Source: an uncultured Clostridia bacterium (lineage in GTDB: Bacteria; Bacillota; Clostridia; Christensenellales; Aristaeellaceae). Taken from it: a DNA stretch of 64,000 nt. Location: the NCBI GenBank assembly GCA_934647235.1, contig CAKUFG010000009.1, forward strand, positions 1-64,000, written 5' to 3'. Position 1 is the stretch's first letter. Each line of letters begins with the position of its first letter. Positions 51,300-58,800 of this stretch are shown here, in pieces. Under the pieces are notes generated by a model. That model did no database searches and had not been told where the DNA came from. It saw only the letters and a list, made by a program, of their open reading frames with translations. The translations under genes and the position numbers were made by a program.

Positions 51300-52409
51300 A
51301 TGCCCAATTACGACCTTGGAACCAAACGAAAAAAAATCAGCCCGTACCTGCTGATCGCGGCCATCGCCGTGCTGCTGGTGCTCATCGCCTACCTGCTGGG
51401 GCTGCTCAGCGGGAGCGGCGGCAAAATATCGGGCAGAAAGCTGCGCTGCGTGGTCAGCCAGGATGTCACTGTGTTTGGCGACCGTGTGCTGTATTATGAC
51501 GACAGCACGCTGTTTTGCCTGTCCACCTCGGGCAGCGAGCTATGGAGCGTGCAGGTAGGCTCGGGCGCGCGCTTCCATGCCGGCAGCCGCCACGTTGTGG
51601 TGTGGACCACCAATCAGCTGCAGATTCTGGACCGCAGCGGCCGCTCCACCTATAACGACCGGCTGAGCGAAACCATCCAGTTTGCCCGCGTGTGCGATAA
51701 GTATGTAGCCATCGTAACGGGCGACGGCGTCAGCCCCACGCTGACCATCAAGGACATGGACGGCGGCCTGGTGGATACCGTTGTAAACAACTATACCGAC
51801 CTGATGCTGCTGGACTGCGGCTTCTTCGGCGATAACGAATACCTGTGGACGACTGCGCTGGATGTATACGGCGCTGTGCCTGAAACCACCATGCATACCT
51901 ACCGCGTGGGCCGCATGAACACGGGCGACGTATCCCTGGGCGAGCCGATCACCTACGCCGTGGTGTATTCGGGCAGCTATCTGAACGTAATCAACACGCG
52001 CCAGCTGCGCCTGTACGATTACCACGGCACGCTCAGCGCCGACAGCACCGTGCTGGTATACGGCTGGCAGTTGGTAGGCAGCACCCCCACCAGCGGCGAC
52101 CCGTACCTGCTGTTCGCGCCCGTATTGCAGACGGATACGGCGGGCAGCTTCAGCGAGCTGCGCCTGCTGCACGGCAAAACCGACACCCGCTACTCCCTGC
52201 CGGATTCCTGCGTGGGCGCGGCCATCCACGGCAAGCGCCTGTACGCCTTCTCCGGCAACAGCCTTTACCGCGCCGATATCAGCGCGCAGCGCTTTACCGC
52301 CCTGCGCCTGCCGGTGGACGGCACGGTGACCGACTATCTGGGCATGACCTCAAACGGCGTGGCGCTGCTGGTATGCGGCACCAGCGTATGGGCCGTGTCC
52401 GTGCCTTAA
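51300..52409 (+). CDS. DUF5711-like membrane-anchored beta-propeller protein
   Basis: 369 residues. One N-terminal membrane helix (about 15-36, YLLIAAIAVLLVLIAYLLGL), then repeated beta-sheet blades with the WD/PQQ look (VFGDRVLYYDDSTLFCLSTS, QLQILDRSGRSTYNDRLSET). The topology places the propeller outside the membrane. It is followed 7 bases later by a CvpA-family gene, a pairing I associate with DUF5711. Function unknown. Confidence 0.75.
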   Translation: MPNYDLGTKRKKISPYLLIAAIAVLLVLIAYLLGLLSGSGGKISGRKLRCVVSQDVTVFGDRVLYYDDSTLFCLSTSGSELWSVQVGSGARFHAGSRHVVVWTTNQLQILDRSGRSTYNDRLSETIQFARVCDKYVAIVTGDGVSPTLTIKDMDGGLVDTVVNNYTDLMLLDCGFFGDNEYLWTTALDVYGAVPETTMHTYRVGRMNTGDVSLGEPITYAVVYSGSYLNVINTRQLRLYDYHGTLSADSTVLVYGWQLVGSTPTSGDPYLLFAPVLQTDTAGSFSELRLLHGKTDTRYSLPDSCVGAAIHGKRLYAFSGNSLYRADISAQRFTALRLPVDGTVTDYLGMTSNGVALLVCGTSVWAVSVP

Positions 52410-52416
52410 AAACGCT

Positions 52417-53121
52417 ATGAATATCATGGATCTTGCCATTCTGGCCGTGCTGTTTATCAGCGTCGCCTTCGGCTTTTACCGGGGCTCTGTAGCCTCGCTC
52501 CTGGGCCTGGCCGCCTGCCTGATCTCGGTGGTAGCCGCCTTTTTTGCCGGGCCGCAGCTGGCCTCGCTCCTCAGCGCCAATCGCGGCGTTACCGAAATGC
52601 TGGCCACCTATACGGACGCAGGCTCGCTGGTGGGCGACTATGCCCTGGCCACCACGCAGGTGAGCGGCATGAGCGCGGCGCTCATTCAGACGGTGCTCAA
52701 AAGCGTATCCCTGCCCGACAGCATCGCCGCCATCCTGCAGAGCAACCTGTCCAGCGCGGCCTTTGCCTCCGCAGGCATGACCACGGTGAACGATTATGTA
52801 TCCTACACCATCGTGGCCGTGGTGCTGCAGTCCTTCAGCTTTGTCGTGTGCTATTTTATCAGCTTTATCGTGCTGCATGCTGCGGTAGGGCTGGTTGGGC
52901 ATGTGTTCTATTTTCCTGTGCTCAAGCACTTTGACGGGCTGATGGGCGGCGTGTACGGCCTGCTGCGCGGCGTGATTACGCTGTATGTGCTGTTTTTGCT
53001 GGTGCCGGTCATCCGCACGATTATCCCGGTAGATCTGTTAACCCGCTATCTGGGCCAGAGCGCGCTGAGCGCCGTCTTTGCCAGCGACGGCTTCTTTGCC
53101 CGCATCGTAACGGGCGTCTGA
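52417..53121 (+). CDS. CvpA family membrane protein
   Basis: 234 residues with about four or five membrane helices. The start MNIMDLAILAVLFISVAFGF and YRGSVASLLGLAACLISV match the CvpA/colicin V production family (the conserved RG at about 22-23 is present). CvpA-like proteins affect envelope stress and colicin export; the mechanism is unknown. It is co-transcribed with the upstream propeller gene. Confidence 0.85.
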   Translation: MNIMDLAILAVLFISVAFGFYRGSVASLLGLAACLISVVAAFFAGPQLASLLSANRGVTEMLATYTDAGSLVGDYALATTQVSGMSAALIQTVLKSVSLPDSIAAILQSNLSSAAFASAGMTTVNDYVSYTIVAVVLQSFSFVVCYFISFIVLHAAVGLVGHVFYFPVLKHFDGLMGGVYGLLRGVITLYVLFLLVPVIRTIIPVDLLTRYLGQSALSAVFASDGFFARIVTGV

Positions 53122-53132
53122 GGGCGGCGCGC

Positions 53133-54095
53133 ATGGATGAAATACAGCTGTTGGACGGTTTTCGCGGAGAAGCCTTTGCCACCCTGCCCTGTCAGGATGG
53201 CGGCGGCAGCATTGCGCGCTATCCCTTGTTTGACGGCGTAGACGCGCTGCTGGTGCGCCTGCAGACGCACGGCTTTGAGGAGCTGCGCGATCAGCGCGAT
53301 CAGCTGGAGATCAATTTCTGCATATCCGGGCGCTTTGAGAGCGTCTTTTCCCTGCGTGAGCAGGCTGTGCTGACGCCTGGCGGGCTGTCCGTCAGCTGCT
53401 TTGACGGGCTGCATGGCGCGCAGTCCACCTCGCTTTTCCCCATGGGCTATTATGAGGGGCTGTGTCTGCAGATCGACTGTGCCGCAGCCTCGCGCTGGAT
53501 GCAGCGCCATGTGGCCCCGCTGGCGGTGGATTTATCCGCGCTGCGCGCCAATCTGCTGGGCAGCCGCTGGTTCATGCTGGACGAGGCCGGGCCGCGCTGC
53601 GAGCATGTGCTGCGCGAGCTGTACGAAAACCTGCCTTATTTTGACCGCGAATACCTGCAATTAAAGGTGCTGGAACTGCTGATGCTGCTGCGCAGCATGC
53701 CGCGTGCTGAACGCGAAACCGAGTACTGCTCGGCCGAGCAGGTACGCCTGGTCAGTCATCTGCGCGATCATTTACTGACCGAGCGCGACAGCTATGTATC
53801 CCTGTCCCGCCTGGCGGAGGAGCATCATCTGTCCGTATCGCACCTGCAAAAGCTGTTCCGCCAGGTATATGGCGCGCCGATCTATCGCTATCTCAAGGAA
53901 TACCGGCTGGAAAAGGCTGCGGTGGAGCTGTCCGGCAGCGAGCGGCGCATTGTTGAAATTGCCCTGGACGCCGGGTATGAAAGCGCCAGCAAGTTTTCTT
54001 CCGCCTTCAAGCAGCGCTATGGCGTTACCCCCAGCGCCTATCGCTTTGCCGCACGCTGTACGTCAAAACGGGATACTGAAATCAAAACGGAATAG
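53133..54095 (+). CDS. AraC family transcriptional regulator
   Basis: 320 residues. The C-terminal two-HTH AraC domain lies at about 215-310 (SLSRLAEEHHLSVSHLQKLF and IVEIALDAGYESASKFSSAF, ending FKQRYGVTPSAYR). The N-terminal 200 residues are a ligand or dimerisation domain with no recognised cupin. It begins 11 bases after the cvpA-like gene and may act on the secreted-protein gene downstream (inference from position). Confidence 0.9.
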   Translation: MDEIQLLDGFRGEAFATLPCQDGGGSIARYPLFDGVDALLVRLQTHGFEELRDQRDQLEINFCISGRFESVFSLREQAVLTPGGLSVSCFDGLHGAQSTSLFPMGYYEGLCLQIDCAAASRWMQRHVAPLAVDLSALRANLLGSRWFMLDEAGPRCEHVLRELYENLPYFDREYLQLKVLELLMLLRSMPRAERETEYCSAEQVRLVSHLRDHLLTERDSYVSLSRLAEEHHLSVSHLQKLFRQVYGAPIYRYLKEYRLEKAAVELSGSERRIVEIALDAGYESASKFSSAFKQRYGVTPSAYRFAARCTSKRDTEIKTE

Positions 54096-54175
54096 AAATC
54101 TGCTTTCAGGCGTGGTATACTGCGCAACGGTTAAAGAAATCTAACCAAGATTGATCTGAAAAGGAGTACCCTGCC

Positions 54176-54856
54176 ATGAAAAAGCTGCTTTCCGCCGCGC
54201 TGTGCCTGATCTGCCTGTTTTCCTTTTGCCTGACCGGCCTGGCCGAGACCGCCGAAGCTGATTACCTCAGCCAGATTCCCGGCACCTATGTGGAGCTGTT
54301 CCCCGAGCTGTCCAAGGAAGAATACCATGACGACTGGCTGGCCGCCGTTACGCCCCTGGTTGGCGAAGAGAACGCCAAAGCTACCGTAGAATACCTGCTG
54401 TATATGTGCACGGGCGATGTGTACGGCGAGGAAGCCATTGCCAAGTACAGCGCCGTTCCCGAAAGCATGCGCTTTGACTGCTACTACATCGGCGGCGTGG
54501 CCAGGATGACCATCGAAGGCAACGTAATCTCCGGCGTGGACGCCGAGGGCAACGAGATCTTCCGCCACACCTACGCGCCCGTGGAAGTGGAGAACAACGA
54601 AAACGGCTTCATCTTCTACAAGACCGAGGATGAAAACGCCGGCCAGTTCACCTATTTTGCCTTCGGCGGCGACACCATGGCCGAAACCTTCCATCTGGAG
54701 TTCCGCTATGCTGAGGATCTGGCCGACCTGATGAGCTGGTTCGAGGGCAGCTACGCTTACTGGAACGTGGGCGCAATCGCCGAAAACTACACCGAGGAAG
54801 AAATCCTGGGCGCGATCAACCTGTTCGCCACCGAAAACCTGAGCGAAGAGGAATAA
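54176..54856 (+). CDS. secreted protein, distantly ZinT/YodA-like
   Basis: 226 residues. Signal peptide MKKLLSAALCLICLFSFCLT with cleavage after GLA (LTGLAETAEA); no lipobox. The body (GTYVELFPELSKEEYHDDWL...EYLLYMCTGDVY...ETFHLEFRYAEDLADLMSWF...YTEEEILGAINLF) follows the outline of ZinT lipocalin-like zinc-binding proteins, but the HFH metal ligands read FHL here and the His-rich N-terminus is absent. A TATACT -10 lies about 60 bases upstream. The assignment is tentative. Confidence 0.5.
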   Translation: MKKLLSAALCLICLFSFCLTGLAETAEADYLSQIPGTYVELFPELSKEEYHDDWLAAVTPLVGEENAKATVEYLLYMCTGDVYGEEAIAKYSAVPESMRFDCYYIGGVARMTIEGNVISGVDAEGNEIFRHTYAPVEVENNENGFIFYKTEDENAGQFTYFAFGGDTMAETFHLEFRYAEDLADLMSWFEGSYAYWNVGAIAENYTEEEILGAINLFATENLSEEE

Positions 54857-54871
54857 GCCTGCACGCAAGCA

Positions 54872-54899
54872 CCCCGCAGCGGGAAACTCCGCTGCGGGG
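54872..54899 (+). terminator. terminator of the secreted-protein gene
   Basis: CCCCGCAGCGG-GAAACT-CCGCTGCGGGG, perfect 11-bp stem, followed by CGCTTTATTAT. Confidence 0.85.
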
Positions 54900-54961
54900 C
54901 GCTTTATTATGATACATTTCTCCATCTCTTCGCAAAGCTGTCTCACGGTTTCAACCATTCA

Positions 54962-55741
54962 CTATTCTTCAAGTGAGTCGAATGAGCGCGTAATGAATCG
55001 CTTCAGCATACTTTCTGCAAAGTTCTGCGCCGTCTCATGATCCAGCGGCATACTCTCCCCCTCCTGATACGCCTTCAGCGCGGCGCGGATCATGCCCTGA
55101 TAAGGCGCGAGCTGCCAATCGTTCAGCGCCCACTCGCCGCCCTCGCGCTTGGACAGGATCAGCCCTTCCTCCCGATATGCCGCCGCGCGGCAAAGATTCA
55201 GGATGACATAGACCGGGGCTTTCAGGATATCCTCCTGCGCGGTGCGGATATCCTGATAGACGCTGTTCACAAACGCTTCATCGCTTACCGGCCCGAAAAC
55301 CTGCTCGATTTCGGGGCCGTAAAGCCTTACGCCGCGATGGCGCAGCATCATGCAATGCGCCGCGAGGTCGCGGTCCTCACCGTGCATGGCGCGTACATAC
55401 TCTGCCGGGTTCTCACGATAGCGCTCCAGATGCATCACGGAAAAATGCAGCTCATACGGCGTGGGATAGACAAACGGCTTGCACACATCGCGGCGGAGCA
55501 CGCTCAGTTCAATGCCCTTTTGCGGAGCGTAGGCGTTCATGGCTGTCACCATCGCCATGTATTGCAGCTTCAGATCGTTCGGCAGCGCGTTTTCCACCAC
55601 GATCAGCAGATCAACATCGCTCTTTTGCGCCTGAAAGCAGCCCATGGCCGCCGAGCCGTGCAGATACACGCCCGTCAGGCAATCGCCCAGAATGGCCCTG
55701 GATTGAGCGACAAAGGCGTCCAGAAGGCTTTGCAGTTCCAT
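54962..55741 (-). CDS. aminoglycoside adenylyltransferase-like nucleotidyltransferase (AadA/DUF4111 type)
   Basis: 259 residues. The nucleotidyltransferase motif GS-x9-DxD is present in YLHGSAAMGCFQAQKSDVDL (near 27-46), and ELSVLRRDVCKPFVYPTPYE follows. The C-terminal helical DUF4111 part has VRLYGPEIEQVFGPV and VILNLCRAAAYREEGLILSK. This is the layout of AadA streptomycin/spectinomycin adenylyltransferases. Whether it modifies antibiotics is not shown by sequence; many chromosomal homologues have unknown substrates. Confidence 0.8.
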   Translation of the reverse strand: MELQSLLDAFVAQSRAILGDCLTGVYLHGSAAMGCFQAQKSDVDLLIVVENALPNDLKLQYMAMVTAMNAYAPQKGIELSVLRRDVCKPFVYPTPYELHFSVMHLERYRENPAEYVRAMHGEDRDLAAHCMMLRHRGVRLYGPEIEQVFGPVSDEAFVNSVYQDIRTAQEDILKAPVYVILNLCRAAAYREEGLILSKREGGEWALNDWQLAPYQGMIRAALKAYQEGESMPLDHETAQNFAESMLKRFITRSFDSLEE

Positions 55742-55758
55742 TCTTTTTCCTCCCAGCT

Positions 55759-56199
55759 TTACTTTGCGTTCTTATACGAAATCAGAATATGACTGGGCGC
55801 AAACAGCGCGGCCGCAGCGATCAGCGGAATCGAGCGAATGAGAACGCCGCTCAACAGGAACAAAACCGAAGGGATAATGGAAAGCGCCAGCGCCCGGAAC
55901 ATGCTGCTTTTGTGGAAGCAAATCAGCCAGATCAGGCAATAAGCCGCCGCCAGCAGCGTGTCCGCAACCAGATAGAGATAAAACGCCTGCTGCGAATGCC
56001 AGCCAAAGAATGTGCCCGGAATTTGAAAAATCATCAGGATAAAGCAGCCGAAGCGGCCGATCTGCTCCAGGGCTTCCACCAGCCTGTTATTCCATTTGTT
56101 GACAAAGCCATCCCTGCACTTCATCGCAAAAATCACATTGGGGATCAGAATGACCGCCACAAAAATCAATCCGTATACGTTAAACCACTTGGCTTCCAT
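55759..56199 (-). CDS. hypothetical four-helix membrane protein
   Basis: 146 residues, four predicted membrane helices (about 8-25, 50-70, 76-95 and 105-135). It begins MEAKWFNVYGLIFVAVILIP; AAGGAGAA precedes the ATG. It lies between the DUF1801-like and nucleotidyltransferase genes with gaps of only 14-17 bases, so the three form one operon. I do not recognise a function. Confidence 0.7.
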   Translation of the reverse strand: MEAKWFNVYGLIFVAVILIPNVIFAMKCRDGFVNKWNNRLVEALEQIGRFGCFILMIFQIPGTFFGWHSQQAFYLYLVADTLLAAAYCLIWLICFHKSSMFRALALSIIPSVLFLLSGVLIRSIPLIAAAALFAPSHILISYKNAK

Positions 56200-56213
56200 T
56201 TTCTTTTTCTCCT

Positions 56214-56543
56214 TTAGTGCAATGTATCCTCAAATATCTGCCTGAGCGCATCGGCCGGAATCTCCTGTCCCAGGAAGATCTGCAGCATGCCCTTGGGCGT
56301 CATTTTGTAGCCCGTCAGCGCCTGCCTGTGCGCCGCCGCAGCGCTGGCTTCGATATTAATATGATCCTTGAATGGAATCAGGCGGACAAAGGCTTCCCCC
56401 GCATAATAGCTCGGCAGCCTCGCCCACAGCTTTTCCTGCAGCGGGGCGGGCGCGCTGTCCAGAATCAGCGTCCTCAGCGCTTGATACATATCCGCAATTC
56501 CGCTTGGATACTGCTCAACATACTGCCGAACCTGCTCATCCAT
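56214..56543 (-). CDS. DUF1801/YdhG-like small protein
   Basis: 109 residues. The pattern VRQYVEQYPSGIADMYQALR...PAPLQEKLWARLPSYYAGEA...FVRLIPFKDHINIEA fits the DUF1801 (YdhG/YjbR-like) fold of small cytosolic proteins. First gene of a three-gene minus-strand operon; GGGGAGC precedes the ATG. Role unknown. Confidence 0.75.
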   Translation of the reverse strand: MDEQVRQYVEQYPSGIADMYQALRTLILDSAPAPLQEKLWARLPSYYAGEAFVRLIPFKDHINIEASAAAAHRQALTGYKMTPKGMLQIFLGQEIPADALRQIFEDTLH

Positions 56544-56637
56544 TCGCTCCCCTCCAATTGCCAGTCGTTCGGCATCAGTTTAGCACAAAATGGCAAACAA
56601 GACAAGAACGCACAAAGAATGACCAAAGGATTATATG

Positions 56638-56856
56638 AAAAATTCTCCGAAATACATTGCTATTTGTATCAAATCAGTTATAATAGGAGCAAGGATATCG
56701 AAAAGAGGCTTTTCCAGGGCCATCAGCGCCGAAATGCTTCATTCCTTCTTTTCCGTTTCACAATTCAGCAACGGGCCGACAACGCAGGTATTTGATCTGC
56801 TGACGATTTTGTGTATTACAAAGCAGAAAAGCGAAAAAAGCACAATCATGATGATT
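56638..56856 (+). pseudogene. degraded copy of the YefM/RelE-type toxin-antitoxin locus
   Basis: The promoter, leader and first codons match the intact locus at 58.4 kb almost base for base (GAAATACATTGCTATTTG against GAAATGCGTTGCTATTTG; CAACGCAGGTATTTGATC identical in both). The start codon is destroyed (AGGGCC for CATGGC). After GTATTTGATC the copy jumps to the end of the toxin gene (GACGATTTTGTGTATTAC), so about 500 bp are deleted. The 450-bp gap 56544-56993 holds nothing else. Confidence 0.85.
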
Positions 56857-56993
56857 TATTGTTTTCTGTCAGTTCAAGCCTCGCCGTTATCAAGGCATAA
56901 AACCGTTTTCAAAAAGACTTCATCCTTGTTTGTCCAAATGACCGCATGATATACAATACGCAAGTCCAAATATCACTGAAGGGGCTGAAAACT

Positions 56994-57923
56994 ATGATAA
57001 CAAACCTAGGGAAGCTCGAAGAAATACGAGATTTGAGGGCTATCTGGCCTCATGAGGCCCTGGATTTCACCCCATGGCTCGCCGAAGATGAACACATGGC
57101 CATACTGGGCGATGCAATTGGTATGGAAATAGCCGCTGATGAAACCGAATCTGCGGTGGGCGATTTCAGTGTCGATATTGTTGCAACCGAAGCAGGCACG
57201 GGAAGAAGAATCATCATTGAAAACCAACTTGAAGATACCAATCATGATCATCTCGGCAAGCTGATTACATATGCTTCCGGCAAGGGCGCCAATACGGTTA
57301 TATGGGTTGTTAGGCATGCGCGTGAAGAACATCGTGCAGCCATTGAATGGCTGAATAACCATACTGACGACGAGGTTGGTTTTTTCCTGTGCGAGATCCA
57401 TCTTTACCGCATTGAGGCCTCTAAACCGGCTGTGAAATTTGAAATTATTGAAAAACCCAATGATTGGACAAAAACAGTTAAGAAAAACGACGCTATGAAG
57501 CCCAGAGAGCAATTCCGTCTGGAATACTGGACGGCATTTAATGACTATGCATTTGCCAATGCGCAGTTTGCTAAAGCGTTTAACAAAAGAAAAGCAACTA
57601 CTGATCATTGGATGGACCTGAGCATCGGCTCGTCCGGATGCCATATTGCAATGAATCTCATCAGAAAAGACAGCAATTTGGTTGTCGAGCTATATATAAG
57701 TGATGATAAAGACCTTTTCCGCTCGCTGCTTGCAAAGAAAGAAGCCATAGAAAAAGAAATCGGCTATACCTTGGATTGGCGTGAATTGCCGGAAAAAAAG
57801 GCCAGCCGCATCCTGCTCGCTCATCATGTTGATTTTGAAGATAAAGAAACATGGACAAATCAATTTGACTGGCTGATGGATGCAACAATAAAGTACAAAC
57901 GCGCATTTAAGAAGTATTTGTAA
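56994..57923 (+). CDS. DUF4268 protein with PD-(D/E)XK-like N-terminus
   Basis: 309 residues from ATG 56994 with AAGGGG upstream. The N-terminal 150 residues contain VGDFSVDIVATEAGTGRRII-IENQLE (D...E-x-Q, near 54-78), a restriction-endonuclease-like core; the C-terminal part (EQFRLEYWTAFNDYAF...KEIGYTLDWRELPEKKASRI) is DUF4268. Such proteins occur on mobile and defence islands. Base composition is more AT-rich than its surroundings, suggesting acquisition. It is the last complete gene before the right junction. Confidence 0.82.
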   Translation: MITNLGKLEEIRDLRAIWPHEALDFTPWLAEDEHMAILGDAIGMEIAADETESAVGDFSVDIVATEAGTGRRIIIENQLEDTNHDHLGKLITYASGKGANTVIWVVRHAREEHRAAIEWLNNHTDDEVGFFLCEIHLYRIEASKPAVKFEIIEKPNDWTKTVKKNDAMKPREQFRLEYWTAFNDYAFANAQFAKAFNKRKATTDHWMDLSIGSSGCHIAMNLIRKDSNLVVELYISDDKDLFRSLLAKKEAIEKEIGYTLDWRELPEKKASRILLAHHVDFEDKETWTNQFDWLMDATIKYKRAFKKYL

Positions 57924-57973
57924 CTCATATCACAGCCGTAATGCAATACTCCTCTGCAGCTCGCACAGAAAAA

Positions 57974-57999
57974 CAGCGCTGGCATCGCTTCCAGCGTTG
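57974..57999. terminator. terminator between DUF4268 and the spoVT 5' part
   Basis: CAGCGCTGG-CATCGCTT-CCAGCGTTG followed by CTTTTTTATT on the plus strand; one G-T pair in the stem. Confidence 0.8.
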
Positions 58000-58007
58000 C
58001 TTTTTTA

Positions 58008-58196
58008 TTATTGTTTTCTTCCCCAGCCCATCTCCGCCACGCTGTTCAGCAGCCTGAATAAAGCAGGCAGATCATCCATCTTCCCCATTGTCAGCAGCGG
58101 GTCGCCTTCCCGAATACGCAGGGTTCTGCGAATCTCCTTAGGGATTACCACACGGCCCAGCTCATCAATTCTGCGTACAATGCCTGTCGCTTTCAT
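58008..58196 (-). pseudogene. spoVT: spoVT 5' part (AbrB domain), interrupted
   Basis: Encodes 62 residues. The first 34, MKATGIVRRIDELGRVVIPK...REGDPL, are nearly the same as the SpoVT/AbrB DNA-binding swapped-hairpin domain. After GDPL come 28 unrelated residues (LTMGKMDDLPALF...) from the element arm. The missing 150 GAF-domain codons lie at 35908-36360 in the same orientation. SpoVT is a forespore (sigma-G) regulator in B. subtilis, 178 residues. Start ATG 58196 with AAGGAG. A possible sigma-G-like pair, TGCACC-18-CATAATC (58284-58254), lies upstream. The short product could still bind DNA. Confidence 0.92.
58095..58106 (-). other. right attachment junction (att core)
   Basis: Core GGCGACCCGCTG on the minus strand, identical to 36361-36372. 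The element-side half-site TTGTCAGC (plus strand) is at 58088-58095. The outer side carries CGGGAA, spoVT codons before Gly31. The outer flanks joined give attB-type CGGGAAGGCGACCCGCTGGA within intact spoVT. Confidence 0.83.
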
Positions 58197-58417
58197 CCAA
58201 GCCACTCCTTTTTTGCGTTGCTGATGCCCTCGTATTGTTTGCCGAATTCGCCAGATTATGCGAGATTCGCTATCCTTTGGTGCAAACGCAGGAAAAGGCC
58301 GATGCTTGGAATATAAATGGAAATTCCATGTGCCGCAGCAAGCTTCGCTTTTTGCGGAGTTCAATTGGCTTTTCGTTCACGTTTTCGGATTAAATTCGGA
58401 AAATTTTCCGAAATGCG

Positions 58418-58445
58418 TTGCTATTTGCGTAAAATCGGATATAAT
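58418..58445 (+). promoter_or_regulatory. promoter of the toxin-antitoxin pair
   Basis: TTGCTA (58418-58423), 16 bp, TATAAT (58440-58445), followed by AAAGGAGG. The 280 bp between the spoVT 5' end and the antitoxin contain this promoter and the spoVT upstream region. Confidence 0.8.
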
Positions 58446-58476
58446 ATAGGCGAGGACATTGAAAGGAGGCTTTGCC

Positions 58477-58800
58477 ATGGCTATCAGCGCTGAAACACTT
58501 CGTTCCCTCGTTTCCATTTCGCAATTCAGCAAAGGACAGGCAACGCAGGTATTTGATCGTCTGAAAAATGAACCTCAGCTGGTTGTGCTCAAGAACAACG
58601 TTCCCGCCGCCATTCTGCTCTCGCCGGATGAATTCAGCCGTTTGGCCGAGATTGAGGAGAATTATCGTCTACTTCTGCTCTCACAGGAGCGGCTGGCCAA
58701 TAATAATCTGGAGAACGCCCGCAGCGAAGCGGATGTGATGAAAGACCTCAATATTTCGGAGGCCGATATTGACGCAGCAGAGGATGTGGAAATCGAATGA
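58477..58800 (+). CDS. Phd/YefM-type antitoxin
   Basis: 107 residues from ATG 58477 with AAAGGAGG upstream. SISQFSKGQATQVFDRLKNE, then VVLKNNVPAAILLSPDEFSR, is the standard YefM/Phd DNA-binding part; the acidic C-terminal half binds the toxin. It overlaps the toxin gene by 4 bases. It probably represses its own promoter. A degraded copy lies 1.8 kb to the left, across the spoVT junction. Confidence 0.88.
   Translation: MAISAETLRSLVSISQFSKGQATQVFDRLKNEPQLVVLKNNVPAAILLSPDEFSRLAEIEENYRLLLLSQERLANNNLENARSEADVMKDLNISEADIDAAEDVEIE

Larger units (their letters stand above)
36361..58106. mobile_element. serine-recombinase element inserted in spoVT (skin-like)
   Basis: The 12-bp sequence CAGCGGGTCGCC (minus strand GGCGACCCGCTG) is found at 36361-36372 and 58095-58106 in direct orientation, 21,734 bp apart. 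Outside the left copy lies the 3' part of spoVT and outside the right copy its 5' part. Inside the left copy lies a large serine recombinase. Exact excision would rejoin codons ...REGDPL|EIYTDRDG... and restore a 184-codon spoVT. No phage structural, packaging or conjugation genes are present, and many enclosed genes look chromosomal, so the cargo is atypical. This is inference from the junctions; excision itself is not shown. Confidence 0.85.

Noticed and set aside
36361..58106. Prophage interpretation of the spoVT element
   Set aside because: No capsid, portal, terminase, tail or lysis genes are present in the interval.
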